Part shown: piece after piece, positions 25,270-33,215 of the stretch | Position numbering within the stretch: the stretch's first letter is position 1 | Layout of the letters: each line of letters starts with the position of its first letter | NCBI RefSeq assembly: GCF_013363995.1 | Contig: NZ_JABWGO010000006.1 | Location: forward strand, 62,001 to 126,000 | DNA: 64,000 bases | Direction: 5' to 3' | From: Nonomuraea rhodomycinica | Lineage (GTDB): Bacteria > Actinomycetota > Actinomycetes > Streptosporangiales > Streptosporangiaceae | Position numbers and translations under genes: made by a program | The notes under the pieces: model-generated | What the model saw: only the letters and a program-made list of their open reading frames with translations | What the model was told of the DNA's origin: nothing | The model's database searches: none

Positions 25270-26589
25270 ATGACCAACGTGCTGATCGTCGGCTCCGGGC
25301 CGACAGGACTGACCCTGGGGATCGAGCTGGCCCGCCGCGGCGTCGCCTTCCGGATCGTGGAGCGCTCGTCCGGCCCCGCCGAGGGAGTGCGCGGCAAGGG
25401 GCTCCAGCCGCGGACGCTGGAGGTGTTCGACGACCTCGGTGTCGTCGACGAGATCCTCGCCACCGGCGGCGCCTACCCGCCCCTCCGGAGCTACCGGGGC
25501 GAGCAGGTCGTCTGGGAGGGGCGGATGGACGAGCCGCGCGAGCCGTCCCCCGACGTGCCGTACCCGAACCTCGTCATGCAGCCGCAGTGGCGCACCGAGC
25601 GGATCCTCCGCGACCGCCTCGCCGAGCTGGGCGGGCACGTCGAGTACGGCGCGGGAGTCACCGGCGTCGAGCAGGACGCCGAGGGCGTCACGGCCACGCT
25701 GGCCACCGGGGAGCGCGTCCGCTGCTCCCACCTCGTGGCCGCCGACGGCGGTCGCAGCACCGTGCGCAAGCTGCTCGGCGTCGGCTTCCTCGGCGACACC
25801 CACGACAGCGACCGGGCGGTGCTGGCGGACGTCAGGACCCGCGACCTCGACCGGGACCACTGGCACCTGTGGGGCGACCCGGCCACCAAGGCGCTCCACG
25901 TGAGCCTGTGCCCGCTGCCCGGAACCGACGTGTTCCAGCTCGTCGCGCCCTGCACCGGCGAGGACGACCCGCGCCGGATCCTGGCCGAGCACGCGCCGCA
26001 CGTCACGCTGGACGAGGTGGTCTGGCGCTCGGAGTACCGGGTCAACGTCCGGATGGCCGAGCGGTTCCGGATCGGCCGCGTCTTCCTGGCGGGCGACGCC
26101 GCGCACGTCCACTCGCCGGCGGGCGGGCAGGGCCTCAACACCGGCGTGCAGGACGCGTACAACCTCGGCTGGAAGCTCGCCCTCGGCGGGGAACGGCTGC
26201 TCGACACCTACGAGCACGAACGCATGCGGGTCGCCGCCGACGTGCTCGGCCTCAGCACCCGCCTGTACCGCGACCGCGAGCACAGGCGCGGCGGCGAGAC
26301 CGACCAGCTCGCCATCGGCTACCTGGACAGCCCCCTGTCGGAGGGCGAGCGGGGCGGCGAGCGCCTCGGCGGTCACTTCGACGCGCGGCGCGGCACGCAC
26401 TTCACGCTGTTCGCCGCCACGGGCCGCGACCACGGGGACGCGGTGCGCGTCCACCCGCCGCTCGACGGTCAGCGGGGCGTCGTCCTGGTCCGGCCCGACG
26501 GGTACATCGGCTATCACGGCGACGAGAGCGGGCTCAGCGCGTACCTCTCGGGGTGGGGGATCGCGGCGCCCCTGGCCAGCGCCCGCTGA
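25270..26589 (+). CDS. FAD-dependent aromatic monooxygenase (PheA/TfdB type)
   Basis: This 439-residue flavoprotein hydroxylase has the dinucleotide-binding GSGPTGLTLGIELARRG at its start, the middle motif LVAADGGRSTVRKLLG and the FAD-ribityl motif RVFLAGDAAHVHSPAGGQGL. AAGGTGGG precedes the ATG at 25270. The family is often 500-550 residues with a thioredoxin-like tail. Here the tail is reduced to a short segment ending in RPDGYIGYHG and LSAYLSGWG, so it belongs to the shorter secondary-metabolism and antibiotic-modifying group. Its 3' end overlaps the convergent AfsR-like gene by 76 bp. Substrate is unknown. Confidence 0.9.
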   Translation: MTNVLIVGSGPTGLTLGIELARRGVAFRIVERSSGPAEGVRGKGLQPRTLEVFDDLGVVDEILATGGAYPPLRSYRGEQVVWEGRMDEPREPSPDVPYPNLVMQPQWRTERILRDRLAELGGHVEYGAGVTGVEQDAEGVTATLATGERVRCSHLVAADGGRSTVRKLLGVGFLGDTHDSDRAVLADVRTRDLDRDHWHLWGDPATKALHVSLCPLPGTDVFQLVAPCTGEDDPRRILAEHAPHVTLDEVVWRSEYRVNVRMAERFRIGRVFLAGDAAHVHSPAGGQGLNTGVQDAYNLGWKLALGGERLLDTYEHERMRVAADVLGLSTRLYRDREHRRGGETDQLAIGYLDSPLSEGERGGERLGGHFDARRGTHFTLFAATGRDHGDAVRVHPPLDGQRGVVLVRPDGYIGYHGDESGLSAYLSGWGIAAPLASAR

Positions 26590-29561
26590 AGGGCGTCCTC
26601 GCCCAGGGCGTCACGGCAGCGCGCGAGCAGCGCGGAGTCCCCGGCCCCGGCCCCGCCGCGCAGCGCCCGCGCCGCCCCGGCCAGCTCGGCGGCGAGCGGC
26701 GGATCGCAGTGCTCGGCCGCGCCCTCCAGCACGCTCGCGCGGACCGTGCGGTCCGGCGAGGCGTCCATGAGCTCCAAGGCATGGCGCAGCGGCGGCCAGG
26801 GGTCGGCCGACACGCGGGCGAGCTCGACGTTCACCAGCGCCTCGAACTGCGGGGGAGCGCCGTCCAGCAGCGCCAGTGCGCGGTGCAGCAGCCGGGCCGC
26901 CCCCTCCGGATCGCCCGAGCGGCGGGCCAGCTCGGCCCGCGCGTGCAGCACCCGCGCCACCGCCAGGGGATCGCCGTCACCCGGCCCGGACCTCCCCGCG
27001 ACCTCTTCGGCCCTGGCCAGGGTGGCGGCGGCGCCGTCGAGGTCTCCCGTGCGGGCCTGGAGGCGGCCCAGCCGGGCGAGGAACAGGATCGGCCCCTCGG
27101 GGGCCTCCAGCCCGGCGATCTCCCCGGCCAGCCGCGCGCCCTCCGTGGCCAGGGCCATGGCCCGCGCGTCGTCGCCCGCGTTCTCGGCCTCCAGCGACAG
27201 CCAGTGCAGCGTGTACGACAGCCCCCACCGGTCGCCGCTCTCCCGGAACCCGGCCAGCGCCGCCCGCAGCGGCTCACCCGCCTCGGCCGCCGCGCCGAAC
27301 TCGAACCGCGTGAGCCCGCGCATGAGCTGGGCCGCCGCCCTCGTCCACGGGTCGGGGTGGTCGCGCAGCCGCTCGGCGGCCGCCTCGGCGAGCTCCACGA
27401 CGTCGGGCGACGGGGCCGGCATCAGCGCGAACGAGGCCACCGCCGCCGGATGGTCCGCACGCCGGACGGCGTCGCCCGGCCGGTCACCCGTGATCAGCCG
27501 GCAGAGCCCGTGGGCCAGCTCCCGGCCCGGCGGCGGCGTGCCGCCCACCCGCCGCAGCACCTCCGCCGCCCACCCGGCCGCCTCCGCGCGCCGTCCGCGG
27601 ATGCTCCACGGCCACAGCCGGGCCAGGAAGAGCCGAAGCGGGTCGTCGGTGCGTTCGAGGGCGGCGTCGAGGTTGCCCTGCTCGGCGTCGAGCACGGCCA
27701 GCCAGTGGAGCTGCCCGCCGGTCCGCAGCCCCGGACCGGCCTCCTCGGCCAGCAGCGTGTAGTACCGCGCGTGGGCGCGGCGCACGTCGGGCAGGTCGGC
27801 GGCGGCGTACTGCCTGATGGTCTCCAGCATCGTGTAGCGGTCGCCGGACAGGGCGATGAGCGACTTGTCCACCAGCGACGCCAGCACGTCCAGCACGTCG
27901 TCCCCGTGCGGCTCGACCCGCGGCCCGCAGACCCGCGCGACGGCCTCCGCGCTCGCGCCGCCCGCGAACACCGTGAACGCGCGCAGCAGCTCCCGCTCCG
28001 CGTCCGACAGCAGCTCCCAGCTCCAGTCGATGACCGCGCGCAGCGTGCGGTGCCGCGGCTCGGCGGTCCTGCCGCCGCGGAAGGCGAGCCGGTCGCCGAG
28101 CCCGCGCACGAGCTGGGCGACCGGCATGGTGCGCAGCCGGGCCGCGGCCAGCTCGATGGCCAGCGGAACGCCGTCGAGCTCGCGGCAGATCCGGGCCGCT
28201 TCGCCGGCCTCGACCCGCGCGTCGGGCCGCGCCGCGGCGGCGCGGTCGCGGAACAGCTCCACGGCCGCCTCCTCCTCCAGCGGGAGCACCCGGTGGAGCG
28301 TCTCGCCGGGGATGTCCAGCGGCTCCCGGCCGGTGGCCAGGATCCGCAGCTCGGGCACCGCGCCGAGCAGCGCATGCGCCACCCGGGCGGCCTCCTCGAC
28401 CAGGTGCTCGCAGTTGTCGAGCACGATCAGCGGCCGCCGGGCGCCGCGCAGCGCCGTCACGGCGTCGGTCGTGCGCAGCGCGCCCTCCACGGCGGTGCGC
28501 ACGTCTCCGGCGGCGGCCAGCTCGACCAGCCAGAGCGTGCCGTCGAGCGTGTCGGCCGTCTCGACGGCCAGCCGCGTCTTGCCCGCCCCGCCGGGGCCCA
28601 CGAGCGTCACGAGCCGCGCGCCGTCGCCGGGCGCCGGCGCGGTGAGCAGGGCGCGGAGCCGGGAGACGTCGTGCGACCGGCCCACGAAGCTCGTCATGCG
28701 GGCCGGCATCCGCCCGCCCCGCGGCTCCTCCACGGGCCCTTCCCGGAAGGCGTCGGCCGGGGTGGGCCTCTGCGGTGTGGCGCGGGTGGCGGCGGGCTCG
28801 TCGCGCAGTGCCGCCAGATGCGCCTCGCGCAGCGCGGGCCCGGGATCGGCGCCCAGCTCGTCGGCGAGGCCGGCCCGTGCCCGCTCGAACGCCTCCAGCG
28901 CCTCCCCGCGCCGCCCGGCCGCCACCAGCGCCCGTACGAGCAGCGCGTGGAAGGGCTCCCGCACCGGATGCTCGGCCACCAGCGCCCGCAGCTCGGCCAC
29001 CACCTCCCCGACCCCGTCGCCCGCGCCCGCCGGGTCATCACGCTCGTCCGGGCCGTCCGCGCCCGGCAGGTCATCACGCTCGTCCGGGCCGTCCGCGCCC
29101 GCCGCGGCGGCGTGCCGGTCCAGGTCGGCGGCGATGCGCGTGGCCAGGGCCGTGAGCCGCAGCTCCGCCAGCCGCGCCGCCGGTCCCGCCGCGAACGGCA
29201 TCGCCGCGACGTCCGCCAGCGCCGCCCCCCGCCACAGCCGCAGGGCCGCCCGCGCCTCGCCGGCCCGTACGAGCCGCTCGAACTCCCACGCGTCCACCTC
29301 GGCGGCCGGCACGTCCAGCGCGTACCCGGCGGGATGCGAGGCCACGATCCCCGGCGCCTCGCGCCGCGTCCGGGACACCAGCGACTGCAACGCCGCCGTC
29401 GGGTGCTCCGGCGCCTCCTCCGGCCACAGGTCGCCGATCAGCCGGTCGGCCGTCACCACGCGGCCGGGCTCCAGCGCCAGCCGCACGAGCAGGGCGCGCA
29501 CCCGGGCTCCCTTGACCGCGGCCCCCGCGACCTGGAGGGGCCCCAGGATCCCGATCCGCAT
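26514..29561 (-). CDS. AfsR/SARP-type regulator with NB-ARC ATPase domain
   Basis: This 1015-residue regulator begins with an OmpR-like winged helix (MRIGILGPLQVAG ... RALLVRLALEPGRVV) and a BTAD domain (to about residue 250). An STAND-type NB-ARC ATPase follows with Walker A VGPGGAGKTRLAVETA and Walker B RPLIVLDNCEH. The C-terminal third is TPR-like. Such proteins activate secondary-metabolite or stress genes. I chose the ATG at 29561 because the DNA-binding fold starts there. The BTAD region carries a 12-residue tandem duplication. Its last 76 bp overlap the convergent monooxygenase gene. Confidence 0.9.
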   Translation of the reverse strand: MRIGILGPLQVAGAAVKGARVRALLVRLALEPGRVVTADRLIGDLWPEEAPEHPTAALQSLVSRTRREAPGIVASHPAGYALDVPAAEVDAWEFERLVRAGEARAALRLWRGAALADVAAMPFAAGPAARLAELRLTALATRIAADLDRHAAAAGADGPDERDDLPGADGPDERDDPAGAGDGVGEVVAELRALVAEHPVREPFHALLVRALVAAGRRGEALEAFERARAGLADELGADPGPALREAHLAALRDEPAATRATPQRPTPADAFREGPVEEPRGGRMPARMTSFVGRSHDVSRLRALLTAPAPGDGARLVTLVGPGGAGKTRLAVETADTLDGTLWLVELAAAGDVRTAVEGALRTTDAVTALRGARRPLIVLDNCEHLVEEAARVAHALLGAVPELRILATGREPLDIPGETLHRVLPLEEEAAVELFRDRAAAARPDARVEAGEAARICRELDGVPLAIELAAARLRTMPVAQLVRGLGDRLAFRGGRTAEPRHRTLRAVIDWSWELLSDAERELLRAFTVFAGGASAEAVARVCGPRVEPHGDDVLDVLASLVDKSLIALSGDRYTMLETIRQYAAADLPDVRRAHARYYTLLAEEAGPGLRTGGQLHWLAVLDAEQGNLDAALERTDDPLRLFLARLWPWSIRGRRAEAAGWAAEVLRRVGGTPPPGRELAHGLCRLITGDRPGDAVRRADHPAAVASFALMPAPSPDVVELAEAAAERLRDHPDPWTRAAAQLMRGLTRFEFGAAAEAGEPLRAALAGFRESGDRWGLSYTLHWLSLEAENAGDDARAMALATEGARLAGEIAGLEAPEGPILFLARLGRLQARTGDLDGAAATLARAEEVAGRSGPGDGDPLAVARVLHARAELARRSGDPEGAARLLHRALALLDGAPPQFEALVNVELARVSADPWPPLRHALELMDASPDRTVRASVLEGAAEHCDPPLAAELAGAARALRGGAGAGDSALLARCRDALGEDALQRALARGAAIPHPERYALSPLSSP
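29033..29101 (-). repeat. 36-bp in-frame tandem repeat inside the AfsR-like gene
   Basis: A 33-bp stretch (29033-29065) recurs exactly at 29069-29101, giving a 36-bp period. In the protein it reads GADGPDERDD twice (followed by LP, then PA). It lies in a polar loop between BTAD helices and keeps the frame, so it looks like a recent slippage or unequal-exchange duplication. Confidence 0.85.
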
Positions 29562-29633
29562 CCAGCCCTCCACCCCGGCGGTTCCCGTCGTCGGATCCCC
29601 CATTCTCCCCGCCGCCCGCGAGTCTCGCGGACC

Positions 29634-30884
29634 CTAGGAGAACGCCTTCTCCTTCAGCCGGGGGAAACGCTGAGCCGTGCGCAGGAACGTCTTGAACCCG
29701 AGCCGCCCCAGCCGGCTCTCGCCCACGAACTGGCGGGCCGCGTTGAGCGAGTCGCGCACGGCCGCGAAGCCGTACTCCCGCATCCGCTCCTCGTACCAGG
29801 CGATGGCCTCGACGGTCTCGCGTCCGCTGGTCAGCGCCTGGAACAGCAGGCGGGCGTCGCGCAGCGCGGTGTTGGCGCCGATGCCGCGCATCGGCGTCAT
29901 GCTGTGGATGGCGTCGCCGAGCAGGGTGATGGTGGAGGCGGGCCACGGGTCGATCGGGATCGAGGTGCGGATCGGCAGCAGGGAGACGGTCTCCGGGTCC
30001 GACAGGGAGACCATCCGGCGCAGGTCCGGGTGCCAGGAGCCGATCATCCGCTCCACGGTGTCCCTGAGCCGCTCGCCGGACATCTCGGAGAGGTCGCCGG
30101 GGAAGCGGCCGCGCGCCGCGCCGACGGCCCACAGGATGTAGGCGCTGCTGTTGTCCATCAGCGCGCCGTCCTGCTCGGTCACGCCGATGCCGCCCACCGG
30201 GGCGAGCCCGGCCACGTCGTGCGGGGCGACGAACATGCCCATGCCCTTGGGCGGGATGATGCTGTTCGGCCCGTCGGACAGCCGGGGCGCGATGAGCCGC
30301 CGGGTCTCGTCCGTCAGCGGGAACTTGCCGGCCACGGTGGTGATGCCCGTGTCCACGCGCAGGGCGTGCGGGAGGTACTGCGCCCGCACCCTGGAGTTGC
30401 CGCCGTCGGCGGCGATCACCACGTCGGCCCGCGCGGTGGAGCCGTCGGCGAAGAACAGCTCGATCCGCCCGTCGGGCAGCCGCTCGTAGCGCTCGAAGGT
30501 CTTGCCGTAGCGCACCACGTCCTCCAGCCCCGACAGCAGCACCTGGCGCAGCGTGATGCGGCTGACGGAGTGGTGGTCGTCGGCCGGGTCGGCCGCCGGG
30601 GGCGTCTCGATGAGGGCGAGCAGGCCGAGCTGCTCGGTGAGGAAGCCGAAGTCCTGGCCGCCCCGGCCGGTCGTGGCCAGGAACGCCTGCCACAGCTCGG
30701 GCGGCAGGCAGTCGTGGAGCGCGCGGGCGCCGTTCGGGTCGATGTGCACGCGGTAGCCCTGCACCCGGTCGCCGGGGGTGCGGTCGCGCTCGTAGACCGT
30801 CACGTTCCGGCCCGCCTTGCGCAGCCCCTGGGCCAGGCAGAGCCCGCCGATGCCGCCACCGATGATCGCGATGTCGTCTCTCAT
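29634..30884 (-). CDS. FAD-dependent monooxygenase
   Basis: This 416-residue flavoprotein has a near-canonical FAD-binding start (DIAIIGGGIGGLCLAQGLRK, ending in VYERD), the middle motif VVIAADGGNSRVRAQYLP and TLLGDAIHSMTPMRGIGANT, the ribityl-binding GD motif. The length is that of single-component salicylate- or TetX-like hydroxylases, which act on aromatic or polyketide substrates. The ATG at 30884 begins exactly at the Rossmann strand; the frame upstream is shadow. It is divergent from a TetR gene, with a double operator in the 64-bp gap, so it is probably induced by that regulator's ligand. Confidence 0.92.
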   Translation of the reverse strand: MRDDIAIIGGGIGGLCLAQGLRKAGRNVTVYERDRTPGDRVQGYRVHIDPNGARALHDCLPPELWQAFLATTGRGGQDFGFLTEQLGLLALIETPPAADPADDHHSVSRITLRQVLLSGLEDVVRYGKTFERYERLPDGRIELFFADGSTARADVVIAADGGNSRVRAQYLPHALRVDTGITTVAGKFPLTDETRRLIAPRLSDGPNSIIPPKGMGMFVAPHDVAGLAPVGGIGVTEQDGALMDNSSAYILWAVGAARGRFPGDLSEMSGERLRDTVERMIGSWHPDLRRMVSLSDPETVSLLPIRTSIPIDPWPASTITLLGDAIHSMTPMRGIGANTALRDARLLFQALTSGRETVEAIAWYEERMREYGFAAVRDSLNAARQFVGESRLGRLGFKTFLRTAQRFPRLKEKAFS

Positions 30885-30895
30885 GGCACCGACTA

Positions 30896-30934
30896 TCAAC
30901 CATTCGGATGATTCTGTCAACCATCCGGATGGAT
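30896..30934. promoter_or_regulatory. Double operator between monooxygenase and TetR genes
   Basis: Two near-identical sites, TCAACCATTCGGATGAT (30896-30912) and TCAACCATCCGGATGGAT (30917-30934), lie 21 bp apart in the 64-bp divergent gap. The second contains the perfect 12-bp palindrome CCATCCGGATGG (30921-30932). Two same-face sites covering both promoters are typical of autoregulated TetR pairs. Confidence 0.75.
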
Positions 30935-30948
30935 GATAGGCTTCGACG

Positions 30949-31566
30949 GTGAGACGAGCACCAGAGGAGAAGCAGCGCGACCCCGAGCGCACCAAGGCGC
31001 GCATCCTGGAGGCGGCGTTGCGGGAGTTCGCGGCCAAGGGGTTCGCGGGGGCCCGGGTGAGCGAGATCGCGGCCGGCGCCGGGGTCAACAAGCAGCTCAT
31101 CTCGTACTACTTCGGCGGCAAGGAGGGCCTCTACCAGGCCCTGACCGGGAGCTGGCAGCGCGAGGAGGGGATGTTCGCCGATCCCGGCGCCAGCCTCGCC
31201 GGGCTCGTCGCCGGCTACGTCCGGGCCAACTCCGCCCATCGCGACTACGGCCGGCTCATGGTCTGGCAGGGCCTCACCGACGACGGGCCGCCCGCCGCTG
31301 ACATGGAGGAGGACTTCCGGCGCGAGGCCGAGCACCTGCGCCGCCGTCAGGAGGCGGGGGAGCTGCCGGCCGACGTCGATCCGCCCGCCGTGCTGCTCGC
31401 CCTGTTCGCCATGACCGCGGCCGGGGTGTCGTTCCCGCAGCTCGCACGGGCGGTCACCGGGCTGGACCCGGCCTCGCCCGAGTTCGCCGCGTACTACGCG
31501 GAGCAGGTCGCGCGCCTGGTCGGCCACCTGGGCGACCGCCCCGGCGCGGCCTCGGAGGAGAGATAG
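30949..31566 (+). CDS. TetR-family regulator of the adjacent monooxygenase
   Basis: This 205-residue repressor has the TetR helix-turn-helix at about residues 15-60 (AKGFAGARVSEIAAGAGVNK, then QLISYYFGGKEGLYQAL). The C-terminal ligand domain contains QLARAVTGLDPASPEFAAYY. The start is a GTG at 30949. It is divergent from a FAD monooxygenase, a pair commonly used to detoxify or modify small molecules, and a double palindromic site lies between them. It ends 5 bp from the convergent FabH-like gene. Confidence 0.93.
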   Translation: MRRAPEEKQRDPERTKARILEAALREFAAKGFAGARVSEIAAGAGVNKQLISYYFGGKEGLYQALTGSWQREEGMFADPGASLAGLVAGYVRANSAHRDYGRLMVWQGLTDDGPPAADMEEDFRREAEHLRRRQEAGELPADVDPPAVLLALFAMTAAGVSFPQLARAVTGLDPASPEFAAYYAEQVARLVGHLGDRPGAASEER

Positions 31567-31570
31567 CGGG

Positions 31571-32509
31571 TCAGGGGCAGCGGACGACCATCCCCGCGTA
31601 CGACAGGTTGCCGCCGAAGCCGAACAGCAGCATCGGCGCGCCCCGCCGCACCTGCCCGCGCTCCACCAGCTTGGACAGCGCCAGCGGCACGCTGGCCGCC
31701 GAGGTGTTGCCCGAGTCGACCACGTCGCGGGCCACGACCGCGTTGACCGCTCCGATGCGCTCGGCGATGGGCTCGATCATGCGCAGGTTCGCCTGGTGCA
31801 GGACCACGGCGGCCAGCTCCTCGGGCGCCACCCCGCCGCGCTCGCACGCCCGCCGGGCGATGGCGGGCAGCTTGGTGGTCGCCCAGCGGTAGACGGCCTG
31901 CCCCTCCTGGGCGAAGCGGGTGGGCGTGCCCCCGATGCGCACCGCGTCGCCCAGCTCGGGGAACGAGCCCCAGACGACCGGGCCGATCTCCGGCGCGGAC
32001 GCCGCGCTCACCACGGCGGCCCCGGCTCCGTCGCCGGTCAGCACGCACGTGGTGCGGTCGGTCCAGTCGGTGACCGCCGTCATCGCGTCGGCGCCGATGA
32101 CCAGCGCGTGCCTGGCCGCGCCCGCGCGGATCGTGTGGTCGGCCGTGGCCAGCGCGTGCGTGAACCCCGAGCACGACACGCCCACGTCCATGACGGCCGC
32201 GCCCGGCACGCCGAGGCGGGCCGCGACGATGGCGGCCACGTTCGGAGCGCGGTCGAGCTGGGTGCACGTCGCCACCAGCACGAGGTCGATGTCGCCGGCC
32301 TCCAGTCCGCTGCCGGCCAGGGCCTTGGCCGCGGCGTTCGCGGCCAGCTCCGGCACCCCCTCGCCGGGGGCGGAGACGTGGCGGGTGCGGATGCCCACCC
32401 GCTGGGTGATCCACTCGTCGCTGGTGTCCACCATGGCGGCGAGGTCGTCGTTGGTCAGCACCTTGGCGGGCTGGTAGTGGCCGGTGGCGACGATGCGTGA
32501 TCCGTTCAT
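31571..32509 (-). CDS. Beta-ketoacyl-ACP synthase III-like enzyme
   Basis: This 312-residue condensing enzyme has the full KAS III triad: Cys in MDVGVSCSGFTHALATAD, His in VVLHQANLRMI and Asn in VDSGNTSAASVPLAL. The start SRIVATGHYQPAKVLTNDDL and WITQRVGIRTRHV are standard FabH. A lone copy, away from acpP or fabD and divergent from its own TetR regulator, suggests priming of a special acyl chain or making a small ketide, rather than the housekeeping FabH. A palindromic operator lies upstream. Confidence 0.9.
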   Translation of the reverse strand: MNGSRIVATGHYQPAKVLTNDDLAAMVDTSDEWITQRVGIRTRHVSAPGEGVPELAANAAAKALAGSGLEAGDIDLVLVATCTQLDRAPNVAAIVAARLGVPGAAVMDVGVSCSGFTHALATADHTIRAGAARHALVIGADAMTAVTDWTDRTTCVLTGDGAGAAVVSAASAPEIGPVVWGSFPELGDAVRIGGTPTRFAQEGQAVYRWATTKLPAIARRACERGGVAPEELAAVVLHQANLRMIEPIAERIGAVNAVVARDVVDSGNTSAASVPLALSKLVERGQVRRGAPMLLFGFGGNLSYAGMVVRCP

Positions 32510-32521
32510 GCCCGGCGACTA

Positions 32522-32545
32522 TAGCAACCGAACGTTCGGACGCTA
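32522..32545. promoter_or_regulatory. 24-bp palindromic operator between FabH-like and TetR genes
   Basis: CCGAACGTTCGG (32528-32539) is a perfect 12-bp palindrome. It is flanked symmetrically, two bases out on each side, by TAGC (32522-32525) and GCTA (32542-32545), so 20 of 24 positions are symmetric. It sits just upstream of the FabH-like start and 53 bp before the TetR gene. It is a strong candidate for that TetR protein's site. Confidence 0.75.
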
Positions 32546-32597
32546 AAGTGGCCGCCATGGATTTCGTCCCGCGCCTCCGAGCCCGCATGATGGCCCC

Positions 32598-33215
32598 ATG
32601 AGCCCCCGCAGGTCCGTCGCCGACGCGCTCTCCACCCGCGCCGCCATCCTCGACCGCTCCGTGGCCATCGCCTCCCTCGAAGGGCTGGAAGGGCTGACCA
32701 TCGGCCGCCTCGCGACCGAGCTCGGCATGAGCAAGTCGGGCGTGCTCGGGCACTTCGGCTCCAAGGAGGCGCTCCAGCTCGCGGTGCTGGAGCGGGCGGG
32801 GGAGGTGTTCCGCGCCGAGGTGTGGGAGCCGGCCGTGCCGGCCACGCCGGGGCTGCCGCGCCTGGCCGCCCTCTGCGAGGCGTGGATCTCCTACCTGGAA
32901 CGCGAGGTGTTCCCCGGCGGCTGCTTCTTCGTGGCCGCCGCCCACGAGTTCGACGGGCGCGAGGGGGCGGTGCGGGACGCGATCGAGGCCCGGTTCGACG
33001 CCTGGTCCGCGCGGCTGTGCAAGGAGGCCGGGCGCGCGGTGGAGGCCGGCGACCTGCCGGGCGACACGGACCCCGCCGACGTGGCGTTCGAGCTCATGGG
33101 CCTGCTCATGGCGCTCAACCACGCCCTCCAGCTGCACCGCGACCCGCGCGCCGCCGACCGCGCCCGCCGCGCCGTGCGCGCCCGCCTGCGCTCGGCGCGC
33201 CCGCCGGGCGCCTGA
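32598..33215 (+). CDS. TetR-family regulator (FabH-like gene neighbour)
   Basis: This 205-residue regulator has an N-terminal helix-turn-helix (GLTIGRLATELGMSKSGVLG, then HFGSKEALQLAVLE) and a C-terminal domain starting FPGGCFFVAAAHEFDGREGA, typical of the TetR_C_16/YcdC-like group. It is divergent from the KAS III-like gene with a 24-bp palindrome between, so it probably represses that gene and itself. Its 3' half is antisense to the tail of the convergent glycosyltransferase frame (325-bp overlap). Protein-like composition in this frame shows that it is the real coding strand there. Confidence 0.92.
   Translation: MSPRRSVADALSTRAAILDRSVAIASLEGLEGLTIGRLATELGMSKSGVLGHFGSKEALQLAVLERAGEVFRAEVWEPAVPATPGLPRLAALCEAWISYLEREVFPGGCFFVAAAHEFDGREGAVRDAIEARFDAWSARLCKEAGRAVEAGDLPGDTDPADVAFELMGLLMALNHALQLHRDPRAADRARRAVRARLRSARPPGA

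Noticed and set aside
25086-30911. Frame of 1941 codons on the + strand
   Set aside because: It runs across the monooxygenase, the antisense of the AfsR-like gene and the second monooxygenase. It is Arg/Gly/Pro-rich low-complexity text with no domain. Lack of stops is due to high GC.
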